A stretch of DNA of 64,000 nucleotides, from positions 1,681,806 to 1,745,805 of the forward strand of contig NZ_LMVB01000001.1 of assembly GCF_001510645.1 (NCBI RefSeq), read 5' to 3'. Within the stretch, counting starts at the first letter, position 1, and every line of letters begins with the position of its first letter. Origin of the DNA: Paenibacillus sp. FJAT-29882 (GTDB taxonomy: Bacteria; Bacillota; Bacilli; Bacillales; DSM-1321). The notes under the pieces were generated by a model. It worked only from the letters and a program-made list of their open reading frames with translations, had not been told where the DNA came from and made no database searches. Below, piece by piece: positions 1 to 6,132 of the stretch. The position numbers and the translations under genes are program-made.

Positions 1-112
1 ATCGATTTTAAGGAGAACTTCTCAGTAGTTAAAGAAATGATTGTAGTAAGAGTGAAAATAAGCTTTCTAAAAATAACGAAAGGGAAGAATAAAAAAGAAA
101 AGAGGAAATGCG

Positions 113-904
113 ATGAAAAAGCTAATAATACTAACTTTTATTATTGTGGTAATGACTGCTTGTGGAAATGAAGACGAAACAAAGTTGCAAACGCAAAATC
201 AAGAACAAATAGTAGACGATGTTGAAGCAGATCATGGTCAGACGGAAGAACAAGGGACAGAAAATGAAGAACACGTTGAAACAAATAAAAATGTAGCAAG
301 TGAAAGCGATTCAGAACCAATAAGTTTCCAAAGCATTATTCCGAGTGAATGGGACATTACGTTACCTACAGATTTTTCTGTCACACAAGGAAAGTATTTA
401 ACTGCTATTGCATCTTTACAACAAGATATAGTAACTTTTGAATTTTATGAAACAGATAAAGAACTAGCTTTAAACGATCCGAATATAAAAAAAACCGGGC
501 AATTAATTGGACATTTAGTAATTAATAAATATGCATCGGCAGCAGCTGCAAGTGAAGAAATAGATAAAAGCATTTTCACTGATGGTGAAACTGTTAATTT
601 AGGCCATGGCATAACTGGGTATCAAGATGCAGGAGCGGGCTCATTATTTACAAGTTGGAATGAAGGACGCTGGGCCATCATCGCACGTTCAACAACAGAA
701 AAATCAGAAGCAAGCTTAGCGACAGCAAAAGAAACTGTAGAATTTTTGGAAACACATATGATGCCCATTCCAAAGCAGTATGGGCATTTGCATATTGATG
801 CAGAACATAAAGGTAGCTTTGCAAAATGGCAAAAACAAAACTTCGTTTATACGTTAACAGACTTTGGTGACAAAACACTCAATTGGCTTGTAACTTTTAA
901 ATAA
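113..904 (+). CDS. Putative lipoprotein, unknown function
   Basis: 263 aa. The N-terminus is a lipoprotein signal: positive MKK, a hydrophobic stretch, then the lipobox VMTAC with Cys17 as the likely lipidated residue. An acidic, low-complexity linker rich in Glu, Gln and Thr follows (about residues 20-65), which would tether a globular domain of about 190 residues to the outer face of the membrane. I do not recognise the globular domain. The ATG at 113 follows an AGAGGAAA ribosome binding site. The gene stands alone and is followed by a strong terminator. Secretion and anchoring are well supported; function is not known. Confidence 0.85.
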   Translation: MKKLIILTFIIVVMTACGNEDETKLQTQNQEQIVDDVEADHGQTEEQGTENEEHVETNKNVASESDSEPISFQSIIPSEWDITLPTDFSVTQGKYLTAIASLQQDIVTFEFYETDKELALNDPNIKKTGQLIGHLVINKYASAAAASEEIDKSIFTDGETVNLGHGITGYQDAGAGSLFTSWNEGRWAIIARSTTEKSEASLATAKETVEFLETHMMPIPKQYGHLHIDAEHKGSFAKWQKQNFVYTLTDFGDKTLNWLVTFK

Positions 905-1006
905 AAGGTATGAGATCTTTTTTTATTAAAAGTCAAGAGTTAAAGTAATGCGCTTAATACATCAGTATTCTTTATACAATGTGCAACATTATAACAAGTT
1001 ATTTTT

Positions 1007-1038
1007 AAGCTGAACTAATTTTTGTATTAGTTCAGCTT
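1007..1038. terminator. Rho-independent terminator after the lipoprotein gene
   Basis: A perfect 13-bp stem (AAGCTGAACTAAT with its complement) has a 6-nt loop and runs into TTTTATTT. It lies about 100 nt after the stop of the lipoprotein gene at 904. Confidence 0.8.
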
Positions 1039-1115
1039 TTATTTGTGATTAAAGATAAAATTGGTAATATTTACGAAACAGAAGTGTGGTATACGTGAGA
1101 TATTAAATTATATTT

Positions 1116-1144
1116 TTCAACTAACGAAGCAGTTTAGCACAAGA
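1116..1144 (+). repeat. Intergenic palindromic repeat, upstream type (U)
   Basis: The core is CTAACGAAGCAGTTTAG, an imperfect palindrome. It lies 71 nt before the GNAT gene at 1216 and has the same orientation as that gene. It belongs to the family that brackets genes at both ends of this window. Confidence 0.6.
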
Positions 1145-1215
1145 AGAATAGAGGTCTTGATAACCTTAATGTCGAAAAGAATGTATAAACCGTATAAAAC
1201 ACAAGGAGAGGTACT

Positions 1216-1710
1216 TTGAAAAAAATTAGGGAAGCAACAAAAGAGGATATGATAGAAATTTATAAGATGGGCTATGATGTTTGGGGAGATAATCTGCCAT
1301 ATGAAGAATATATAACTATGTGTCAGGATTCCAATAAGTATAAAAAGGGAAAGTGGTACATTCTTGAAGCAACAGATACAAAGCAACTATTAAGCTCCCT
1401 CATCGTATATGAACTAAATCTTTCTGAAGATCAAATTGTAAAAGGGATTGGTTCAATCGCTACTCCTTTATATTTAAGAAAAAAAGGATATGCTTCTTTA
1501 TTGGTCAAAGAAACGATAAATAAATTAGAACAGGAAGAAAACTGTAACAACTTTTTCCTTTATAGTGATATTGGGATAGAATTTTACAAAGGATTAGGTT
1601 TTATTGTACTGCCTAATGATAGTCAAAAATATAAAGACAGTGTTTGTATGTATTACTCAAAAGAAAATGATATCGACTCCATATCACTTGATATCCCCAA
1701 TTACTTTTAA
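1216..1710 (+). CDS. GNAT family N-acetyltransferase
   Basis: 164 aa with a TTG start at 1216 after AAGGAGAG. It is expected to transfer an acetyl group from acetyl-CoA to an amine; the substrate is unknown. The GNAT acetyl-CoA loop is visible as IATPLYLRKKGYASLL (about residues 81-96, the R/Q-x-x-G-x-G/A region). The late motif FYKGLGF (about 122-128) is the usual strand-helix of motif B. Length is normal for a single-domain GNAT. The gene is a stand-alone unit. It has a U-type repeat 71 nt before its start, and a D-type repeat and terminator hairpin within 70 nt after its stop, the same architecture as the small-gene array at 55-64 kb. Confidence 0.85.
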   Translation: MKKIREATKEDMIEIYKMGYDVWGDNLPYEEYITMCQDSNKYKKGKWYILEATDTKQLLSSLIVYELNLSEDQIVKGIGSIATPLYLRKKGYASLLVKETINKLEQEENCNNFFLYSDIGIEFYKGLGFIVLPNDSQKYKDSVCMYYSKENDIDSISLDIPNYF

Positions 1711-1718
1711 AGCAAATC

Positions 1719-1750
1719 CTTATTGAAGTAATGGGGAGCTTTACTTGAAG
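1719..1750 (+). repeat. Intergenic palindromic repeat, downstream type (D)
   Basis: An imperfect palindrome (CTTATTGAAGTAATGGGGAG, then CTTTACTTGAAG) starts 8 nt after the GNAT stop codon. It has the D-type core (GGGG-AGC-TTTA) rather than the U-type GGCAG core. Confidence 0.6.
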
Positions 1751-1756
1751 ATCATT

Positions 1757-1780
1757 GAGCTGCTTAAACAGCTCTTTTTT
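1757..1780 (+). terminator. Terminator hairpin following D repeat
   Basis: GAGCTG-CTTAAA-CAGCTC is followed by six Ts. It lies directly after the D-type repeat of the GNAT unit and reads in the direction of that gene. Confidence 0.7.
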
Positions 1781-1816
1781 CTTATTGAGCTAACGTGGCA
1801 GGTTAGTTGAATAAGG
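1781..1816 (+). repeat. Intergenic palindromic repeat, U type
   Basis: A clear imperfect palindrome: CTTATTGAGCTAAC, GTGGCAG, GTTAGTTGAATAAG. The core CTAACGTGGCAGGTTAG is U-type. It starts immediately after the terminator at 1757-1780. Confidence 0.75.
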
Positions 1817-1933
1817 GGTCATATAATTTTGTGGTAAAGTTATACAAGGATTGAAAATAGCCGTAATAATAGAAGTTTTGATCCAACATAGCTTCCACAA
1901 TCGGGCGCGATTGTGGAATAAGCTTCATTTTTC
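1817..1933 (+). other. Gene-less unit between U and D repeats
   Basis: About 115 nt between a U-type and a D-type repeat, holding no ORF of note. It contains a short inverted repeat (CTTCCACAATCG and CGATTGTGGAATAAG). By comparison with the other units this looks like a unit that has lost its gene, or one encoding a small RNA. Confidence 0.35.
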
Positions 1934-1963
1934 TTGTTTAACTAACGGGGGCGTTAATTAAAG
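1934..1963 (+). repeat. Intergenic palindromic repeat, D type
   Basis: GTTTAACTAACGGGGGCG followed by TTAATTAAAG. The core CTAACGGGGGCGTTAA is D-type. It is followed by a terminator hairpin, as at the other D copies. Confidence 0.65.
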
Positions 1964-1969
1964 ATCATT

Positions 1970-1993
1970 GAGTTGCATAGGCAGCTCTTTTTT
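1970..1993 (+). terminator. Terminator hairpin following D repeat
   Basis: GAGTTGC-ATAG-GCAGCTC runs into TTTTTTC. It is nearly the same hairpin as at 1757-1780, including the preceding GATCATT, so the D repeat and hairpin look duplicated as one module. Confidence 0.65.
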
Positions 1994-2069
1994 CTTTATT
2001 GAACTCCCATGAAAGAACTTAATCATCTTTCATTTTCTGTGGTGAAGTGTTGATTTTGGCGCTTCATGG

Positions 2070-2098
2070 ATGGCTAACGAAGCAGTTTGGTTTAATTA
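2070..2098 (+). repeat. Intergenic palindromic repeat, U type
   Basis: The core CTAACGAAGCAGTTTGG closely matches the U copy at 1116-1144. It lies upstream of the small peptide ORF and the HD-domain pseudogene. Confidence 0.6.
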
Positions 2099-2251
2099 CA
2101 AAAATGCTATTCATTTAAGAAAACAATAAGCAGAAAATTTGGTTGACAATATTAAAGTTACGTGTTATTTTTTGATGTTATTTAAAATTGAAAAATGGCG
2201 ACATGGCTATAGGCGTCATGTTGGCAAATTAACATAGAAAATGTTTTAATA

Positions 2252-2289
2252 CAGAGCCTCCTAATTCTTAGGGGTCTCTGCATTTTTTT
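2252..2289 (+). terminator. Terminator-like hairpin upstream of the small peptide ORF
   Basis: CAGAG..CCT-AATTCTT-AGG..CTCTG is followed by a run of Ts at about 2283. It lies between the U repeat and the small ORF at 2318, so it may be an attenuator or the end of a short transcript. Confidence 0.55.
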
Positions 2290-2317
2290 TATTTTATATA
2301 GGAGGAATCACGCATTA

Positions 2318-2386
2318 ATGGGAGGTATGATTACTTTTCTAGCTCTCTTGACTGCAATAATTGCTTTTAAATATCGAAGGGATTAA
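2318..2386 (+). CDS. Putative 22-aa single-span membrane peptide
   Basis: An ATG ORF of 22 codons. It encodes MGGMITFLALLTAIIAF followed by the basic tail KYRRD. GGAGG at 2301-2305 lies 12 nt upstream. The peptide has one hydrophobic segment and a charged C-terminus, the layout of many small Bacillus membrane peptides, including type I toxins. It ends 11 nt before the start of the HD-domain pseudogene. I cannot assign a function, and it could be a remnant. Confidence 0.35.
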   Translation: MGGMITFLALLTAIIAFKYRRD

Positions 2387-2397
2387 GGAGAGGGAAT

Positions 2398-3367
2398 ATG
2401 CTTATTACAGATAACATTTATGGTCAATTTAATATAAAGGATAAAGTTCTACAAAAGCTAATTATGAGTGAACCAATTCAGCGTTTAAAATGGATTCATC
2501 AGGGTGGAGTCATTTATTTATTTAACAAAAAATGGAATGTAACACGATATGAACATTCAATCGGCGTAATGTTATTAATTCGTAAGCTTGGTGGGACTGT
2601 AGATGAACAAATTGCAGGGTTGCTACACGATGTTTCTCATACTGCTTTTTCTCATGTAGTTGATTATGTCTTCGAGAACGAACTTGAGGATTACCACGAA
2701 AAAATATATAAGGATGTTGTAGATGATTCCAAAATACCCGATCTTCTTGCTGATTTTAACTATAATTACAAGGAAATCATAGACGATTCTAACTGGTCAA
2801 TATTAGAACAGCCTGCCCCAGCCTTATGTGCTGACCGCATAGACTACACACTTCGTGATATGCATGAGTATGGTATATATCACTAGAAAACGTTCAAAGA
2901 TTTCTTGATAATCTGATAGTATATAAAGGAAAAATCCACCTTAAAGATATAAAGATATCTGAGTGGTTTGTTGAAACTTACTATAAAGAAGTCATCGACT
3001 TCTTTATGAATCCATTGTGTATTTATGCTAATTATATGTTGGCGGAATGTTTAAAAGAGGCACTCAAAAAAGGAGAATTCACACCAACAGATTTTCTAAG
3101 TACGGATAATGAGTTATTAAAAAAATATATGAAACACAAGACCCTAAGCTTGTTAGTATTTTAGAAAGGATTCGTCCAAATATACGCTTACGTATTAATC
3201 AGAAGGACTATGATATCTATCAAAAAAATAAAGTACGTTTAATCAATCCTTTAATTTTACGAGATTGGAAATCTTATTTTTCAACAGATTTATCTGAAGA
3301 TGTAAAAAGAATGTCAAATCAAGCGCATCACATTGCTACACAAGGAATATACCTTACAATCTGTTAA
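2398..3367 (+). pseudogene. HD-domain phosphohydrolase-like gene, frameshifted
   Basis: The first 162 codons read as an HD-superfamily protein. An early YGQFNIKDKVLQKL..EPIQRLKWI segment leads to the metal-binding YEHSIGV (His) and LLHDVSHTAFSH (HD) motifs. The frame stops at 2884-2886. The coding sense continues in another frame from about 2881 (LENVQRFLDNLIVYKG) to about 3130. It then shifts again to a third frame (ETQDPKLVSILERIRPNIR) ending at 3367. Joined, the product would be about 320 aa, so two frameshifts have broken a once full-length gene. Start ATG 2398 follows AAGGAGAGGG. U and D repeats bracket it. The original substrate is unknown. Confidence 0.75.
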
Positions 3368-3412
3368 ACCTTAATCAAAAAGTTGCATAAGTAAGGAGCT
3401 TATTTAATTACT

Positions 3413-3446
3413 GTTTATTCAACTAACGGAGGCTTTAGTTTAACAA
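3413..3446 (+). repeat. Intergenic palindromic repeat, D type
   Basis: The core is CTAACGGAGGCTTTAG, followed by TTTAACAAG. It lies 46 nt after the reconstructed stop of the HD pseudogene and is directly joined to the hairpin at 3447-3497. Confidence 0.65.
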
Positions 3447-3497
3447 GATACCAAAATAGCCTTGTTGAAAATAATCTAACAAGGCTATTTTGGTATC
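3447..3497 (+). terminator. Perfect 20-bp stem-loop after D repeat
   Basis: The left arm, 20 bases at 3447-3466 starting GATACCAAAATAG, is exactly complementary to the right arm at 3478-3497, with an 11-nt loop. No long T-run follows, but position and orientation match the terminator hairpins of the other units. Confidence 0.7.
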
Positions 3498-3903
3498 TCA
3501 TTAATTATCTATTTAAACTGCTCAAAATGATTAGCAACCCAACTGATAAACTGAGTAAAGTGCCGTTTATGGTTGCGGACGACCTTATATTCAATTTAGA
3601 TGATGCGTTGGAAGGGATATCGGTAAAATATTACCACGAATGAGAAAACGGTGATTATTTTGATGTATCGGAAGAGGACGAGTGGGAGTTATTATCTAAA
3701 GAGCAGACTTGCATTAGTTTCAGATCTCCAATTCATTGATCGGGAATATCGGAATAATGTTACCACATTTGAAACAGAAGCAAAACGAATATGAAAACGG
3801 CAATGTGAAAATATCTCAACTTTCTCGTTGCTGTGCCCACTTTACATTTCTGTAAGGTGGGGCTTTGTGTAGTTATTCTACAAATAAGGGGAATTTTGAT
3901 AAG
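3498..3903. other. Gene-free stretch with coding debris
   Basis: No intact gene. A short plus-strand reading around 3520-3645 (including KVPFMVADDLIFNLDDALEG) looks protein-like. It ends at a TGA at about 3642, and a second similar phrase (ATATCGGAATAATGTTACCAC) recurs at 3748. I read it as debris of an unidentified gene. Confidence 0.3.
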
Positions 3904-4122
3904 TTATCGTTTTTTCTTTTTAGTATCTTTTGATATTGGTTGATTTTTATTAACTTGTTCAAAAATTACATGTACATGAACTATGTTTTCTTCAATTTTC
4001 TTAACACTTAAAACTTTTCCTTTGCGACCTTTAATTTTTATATCCTCATCCACAGAAGGAATATGTTTTAGCAGCTGACTTAATACTATAGATTTATTTT
4101 CAAAAAAATGAATTGTAACCAT
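3904..4122 (-). CDS. Small conserved-looking hypothetical protein
   Basis: 72 aa, ATG at 4122 preceded by AAGGAGAG on the minus strand. The middle (KIKGRKGKVLSVKKIEENIVHVHVIF, in part) alternates charged and hydrophobic residues as in a small beta-barrel. The C-terminus is a run of Lys and Arg (KKKKR), which suggests a nucleic acid- or ribosome-binding protein. No signal peptide or membrane segment is visible. I do not recognise the family. Confidence 0.65.
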   Translation of the reverse strand: MVTIHFFENKSIVLSQLLKHIPSVDEDIKIKGRKGKVLSVKKIEENIVHVHVIFEQVNKNQPISKDTKKKKR

Positions 4123-4329
4123 CTTTTGTACTCTCCTTATTATTAGAATTTATTCACAATAGAGAGGCCAAGATACTTTTTTGTAAAAGTATTCATCACC
4201 CTTTTATAAAATATTGAGTAAACCTTAAATTTAGACCGAAGTTATAAATTTAAGGTTTTATTATTAAATTCCCTTTTTTCTATGGAGTTAAGTTTATAAG
4301 GAATACACTAAAGGCCTGATCAGTTTTAT

Positions 4330-4491
4330 TTGAAAAAATTACAGTGGCTTTTGGCAGCCATTCAGTGTCTCGATGAAAAGGAAAAGCCCATTGACGCGAT
4401 TTCCGTTTTAGAAGAGATTGGCGGGTTTGATGGGTGGGAGGAGGGAACGTTTGATAAAGAAAAGGAGGTTAATATTACCTTTAGAACCTAA
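4330..4491 (+). pseudogene. C-terminal fragment of an unidentified protein
   Basis: An open plus-strand reading starts with KKLQWLLAAIQCLDEKEK and contains IDAISVLEEIGGFDGWEEG, ending at TAA 4489-4491. It lacks a start codon and ribosome binding site. The amino-acid pattern is protein-like, so it is probably the 3' end of a lost gene. The family is unknown. A hairpin (AGGGCTT/AAGCCCT, 4565-4592) follows. Confidence 0.35.
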
Positions 4492-4623
4492 AAGGGTGCC
4501 ACATTACCTTTGCAATCCCATGATTAAATAGCTATGATGAACTCATTGAATATTTTAAAATAAGAGGGCTTATTTAACTTCTCTTAAGCCCTTCCCTTCA
4601 TGGATTTCTTGAATACCTTCCTA

Positions 4624-4655
4624 TTTGCGCTAACGGATGAAATGCTTAAATAAGT
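4624..4655 (+). repeat. Degenerate intergenic palindromic repeat
   Basis: GCGCTAACGGATGAAATGCTTAAATAAG keeps the CTAACGG...TTAAATAAG frame of the repeat family. It lies 25 nt past the stop of the minus-strand methyltransferase gene, but in plus orientation. Subtype is unclear. Confidence 0.4.
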
Positions 4656-4679
4656 CTATATTAAAGCTCTAAAAAACAA

Positions 4680-5408
4680 CTATTTAGTACATGAAAATAT
4701 TCTATAGCCCAAAACACCCTCATACTTTGCTATTATATTAAAATGTTCATACATTATCGAGTAAAGTTCAGGTTCAATATACTCTGAGTACTGGAATTCT
4801 GGATTTGTATTGTATTGGAGCATAGATTGATTTTGCATACGAATTTTTATATTTTTAAAATCAGTCTGTTCAAATAAAGTGATCCAATTCTTTTCCATGA
4901 GGACGGAATCTAATCCATAAAATTGTTTAACTTCTTCCTCTATAGCTGGGGGAAGCCGTTTATTAGTGGTAAGTTCATTTGCAATAAAACGACCACCGCT
5001 TTTTAATAATCGAAATATTTCTTTAAGAGATTTTGGCTTATTTACAAAAGAAAGGACAGATTCGGAAATAATAAAATCAAACTTCCCATCCTTTACTGGA
5101 AATTTCTCTATTGAGCCTTGAATAATTTCCACCGGTAATTGGTATTTCCTCATTCTGTTTTTTGCTTTTTCCACCATTATAGGGTTAATATCTATCCCCG
5201 TTACTTTTGCTCCGTACTGTTCAGCTAGATAGGCAGCTGTTTGGCCGGTACCACACCCTACATCTAAAATGCGAGAAGTTTCGTTAATTTCTTCAACCTT
5301 AAGTATTTCCTTGGTTAGAGCAATGCCACCAGGGTGTGCCCCTCCAACACCAAATTTGGACAAAAAATCTAAATATATCGACCTACTAATTAGAATCACC
5401 TTCTTCAA
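4680..5408 (-). CDS. Class I SAM-dependent methyltransferase
   Basis: 242 aa. The Rossmann-fold SAM site is plain: motif I ILDVGCGTGQTAAYLA (about residues 47-62), motif II acidic residue in VTGIDINP (about 69-76), a post-II acidic/Phe segment (GKFDFIISESVLSFV) and the post-III LLKSGGRFIANE. The N-terminal SRSIYLDFLSKFGVGGAHPGG segment is typical of a Bacillus small-molecule methyltransferase subfamily (ubiE-like). Its substrate is unknown. Upstream Met codons are close together, so the start could be a few codons further in. It is monocistronic. Confidence 0.85.
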   Translation of the reverse strand: MKKVILISRSIYLDFLSKFGVGGAHPGGIALTKEILKVEEINETSRILDVGCGTGQTAAYLAEQYGAKVTGIDINPIMVEKAKNRMRKYQLPVEIIQGSIEKFPVKDGKFDFIISESVLSFVNKPKSLKEIFRLLKSGGRFIANELTTNKRLPPAIEEEVKQFYGLDSVLMEKNWITLFEQTDFKNIKIRMQNQSMLQYNTNPEFQYSEYIEPELYSIMYEHFNIIAKYEGVLGYRIFSCTK

Positions 5409-5673
5409 TCCTTATTTTTATAAAATATGAAAATACAAATAAGATGTTCATCCCCCAATGGCATAAAGATAATTAAAACTCCTAACGGTATACAAAAAAG
5501 AAGTGAGAGTATGTCTGGTAAGCTTGTGGTTGTTGTGGATTTTAGTAAAAATAAAATAGGCTCTTAAATCAGGAACAATCACCTAAAAAAATCATAATTT
5601 GTTGAAGAGAGCACATCTAGTATCAGATGGTCTCAAATATAAAAAACACAAATTATCTTCATTCAGCTTTCAT
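5409..5673. other. Upstream region of the RiPP cluster
   Basis: No gene. It holds the divergent control region between the methyltransferase and the RiPP precursor. Short inverted repeats are visible (CATCT-AGTATC-AGATG near 5615), but no promoter is convincing. Confidence 0.4.
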
Positions 5674-5690
5674 TTCAGGTACTTGACCTG
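5674..5690 (+). promoter_or_regulatory. Small inverted repeat in the precursor leader
   Basis: TCAGGT-ACTTG-ACCTGA, a perfect 6-bp dyad with a 5-nt centre. It lies about 28 nt before the precursor ATG, close to its ribosome binding site. It could be an operator or a 5' UTR hairpin. Confidence 0.35.
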
Positions 5691-5717
5691 ATTATTAAAT
5701 ATAAAGGAGAGAATAAA

Positions 5718-5960
5718 ATGTATAATTTTCAAAATGAATTACAAATGTTGGATATGGGTAATTATCAAGTTGGTGATTTAATGCCCGTAGATTATCGCCA
5801 AGATCCGTTCCAATTTAGCGATATGCGTCGTTGTGGCGGTTGTGGCGGTTGCGGAGGTTTTCGTTGTGGCGGTTGCGGAGGTTTCCGTTGTGGCGGTTGC
5901 GGAGGTTTTCGTTGTGGCGGTTTCGGCTGTTTTGGCTGTTTTGGGGGCTTCTTTATTTAG
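5718..5960 (+). CDS. Thiazole-containing RiPP precursor (heterocycloanthracin/sonorensin type)
   Basis: 80 aa, ATG 5718 after AAAGGAGAG. The leader (residues 1-38) has the FQNELQMLDMGNYQVGD pattern of the Bacillus hetero-cycloanthracin leaders. The core starts after Met36-Arg-Arg and carries ten Cys (39, 42, 45, 50, 53, 58, 61, 66, 71, 74), most in CGG steps, with CGGCGGFR repeated. There is no Ser or Thr in the core, so only thiazoles, not oxazoles, could form. The core DNA is a 24-bp tandem repeat. The next three genes encode the modifying enzymes. The mature product is expected to be a linear polythiazole bacteriocin; its activity is inferred from the family. Confidence 0.92.
   Translation: MYNFQNELQMLDMGNYQVGDLMPVDYRQDPFQFSDMRRCGGCGGCGGFRCGGCGGFRCGGCGGFRCGGFGCFGCFGGFFI
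5829..5930 (+). repeat. 24-bp tandem repeat inside the precursor core
   Basis: The unit CGTTGTGGCGGTTGCGGAGG plus four bases occurs from 5829 (with an extra 9-bp GTGGCGGTT insertion), 5862-5885 and 5886-5909, then partially from 5910. It encodes R-C-G-G-C-G-G-F. Copies 2 and 3 differ by one base, so the core probably grew by recent unit duplication, adding two thiazole positions at a time. Confidence 0.85.
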
Positions 5961-6016
5961 CTGTTGGGAGATTGGTAGTCGTTCTTCAAAAAAAATGGGG
6001 TTATTTTATGAAAGGG

Positions 6017-6053
6017 GAAGTGTCTCTGCATACCGCAGGGCACTTCTTTTTTT
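6017..6053 (+). terminator. Terminator/attenuator between precursor and modifying genes
   Basis: GAAGTG..CTGC-ATACC-GCAG..CACTTC is followed by seven Ts at 6047-6053. It lies 57 nt after the precursor stop and 80 nt before the next gene. It would make precursor mRNA abundant, with enzyme genes expressed by read-through or by their own promoter. Confidence 0.8.
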
Positions 6054-6132
6054 AGTTAATCATAATGGACAAATAAAAGAGCATAAAATGGTAGTGCATA
6101 ATCAGGAGCGATTAGCATTAAGGAGGAGCTGA

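Noticed and set aside
5831..6132. Two further open frames over the RiPP precursor (5831-6055, 5833-6132)
   Set aside because: They are out-of-frame shadows of the Cys-Gly-Gly repeat, with repetitive MWRLWRL or VAVAEV composition and no ribosome binding site.
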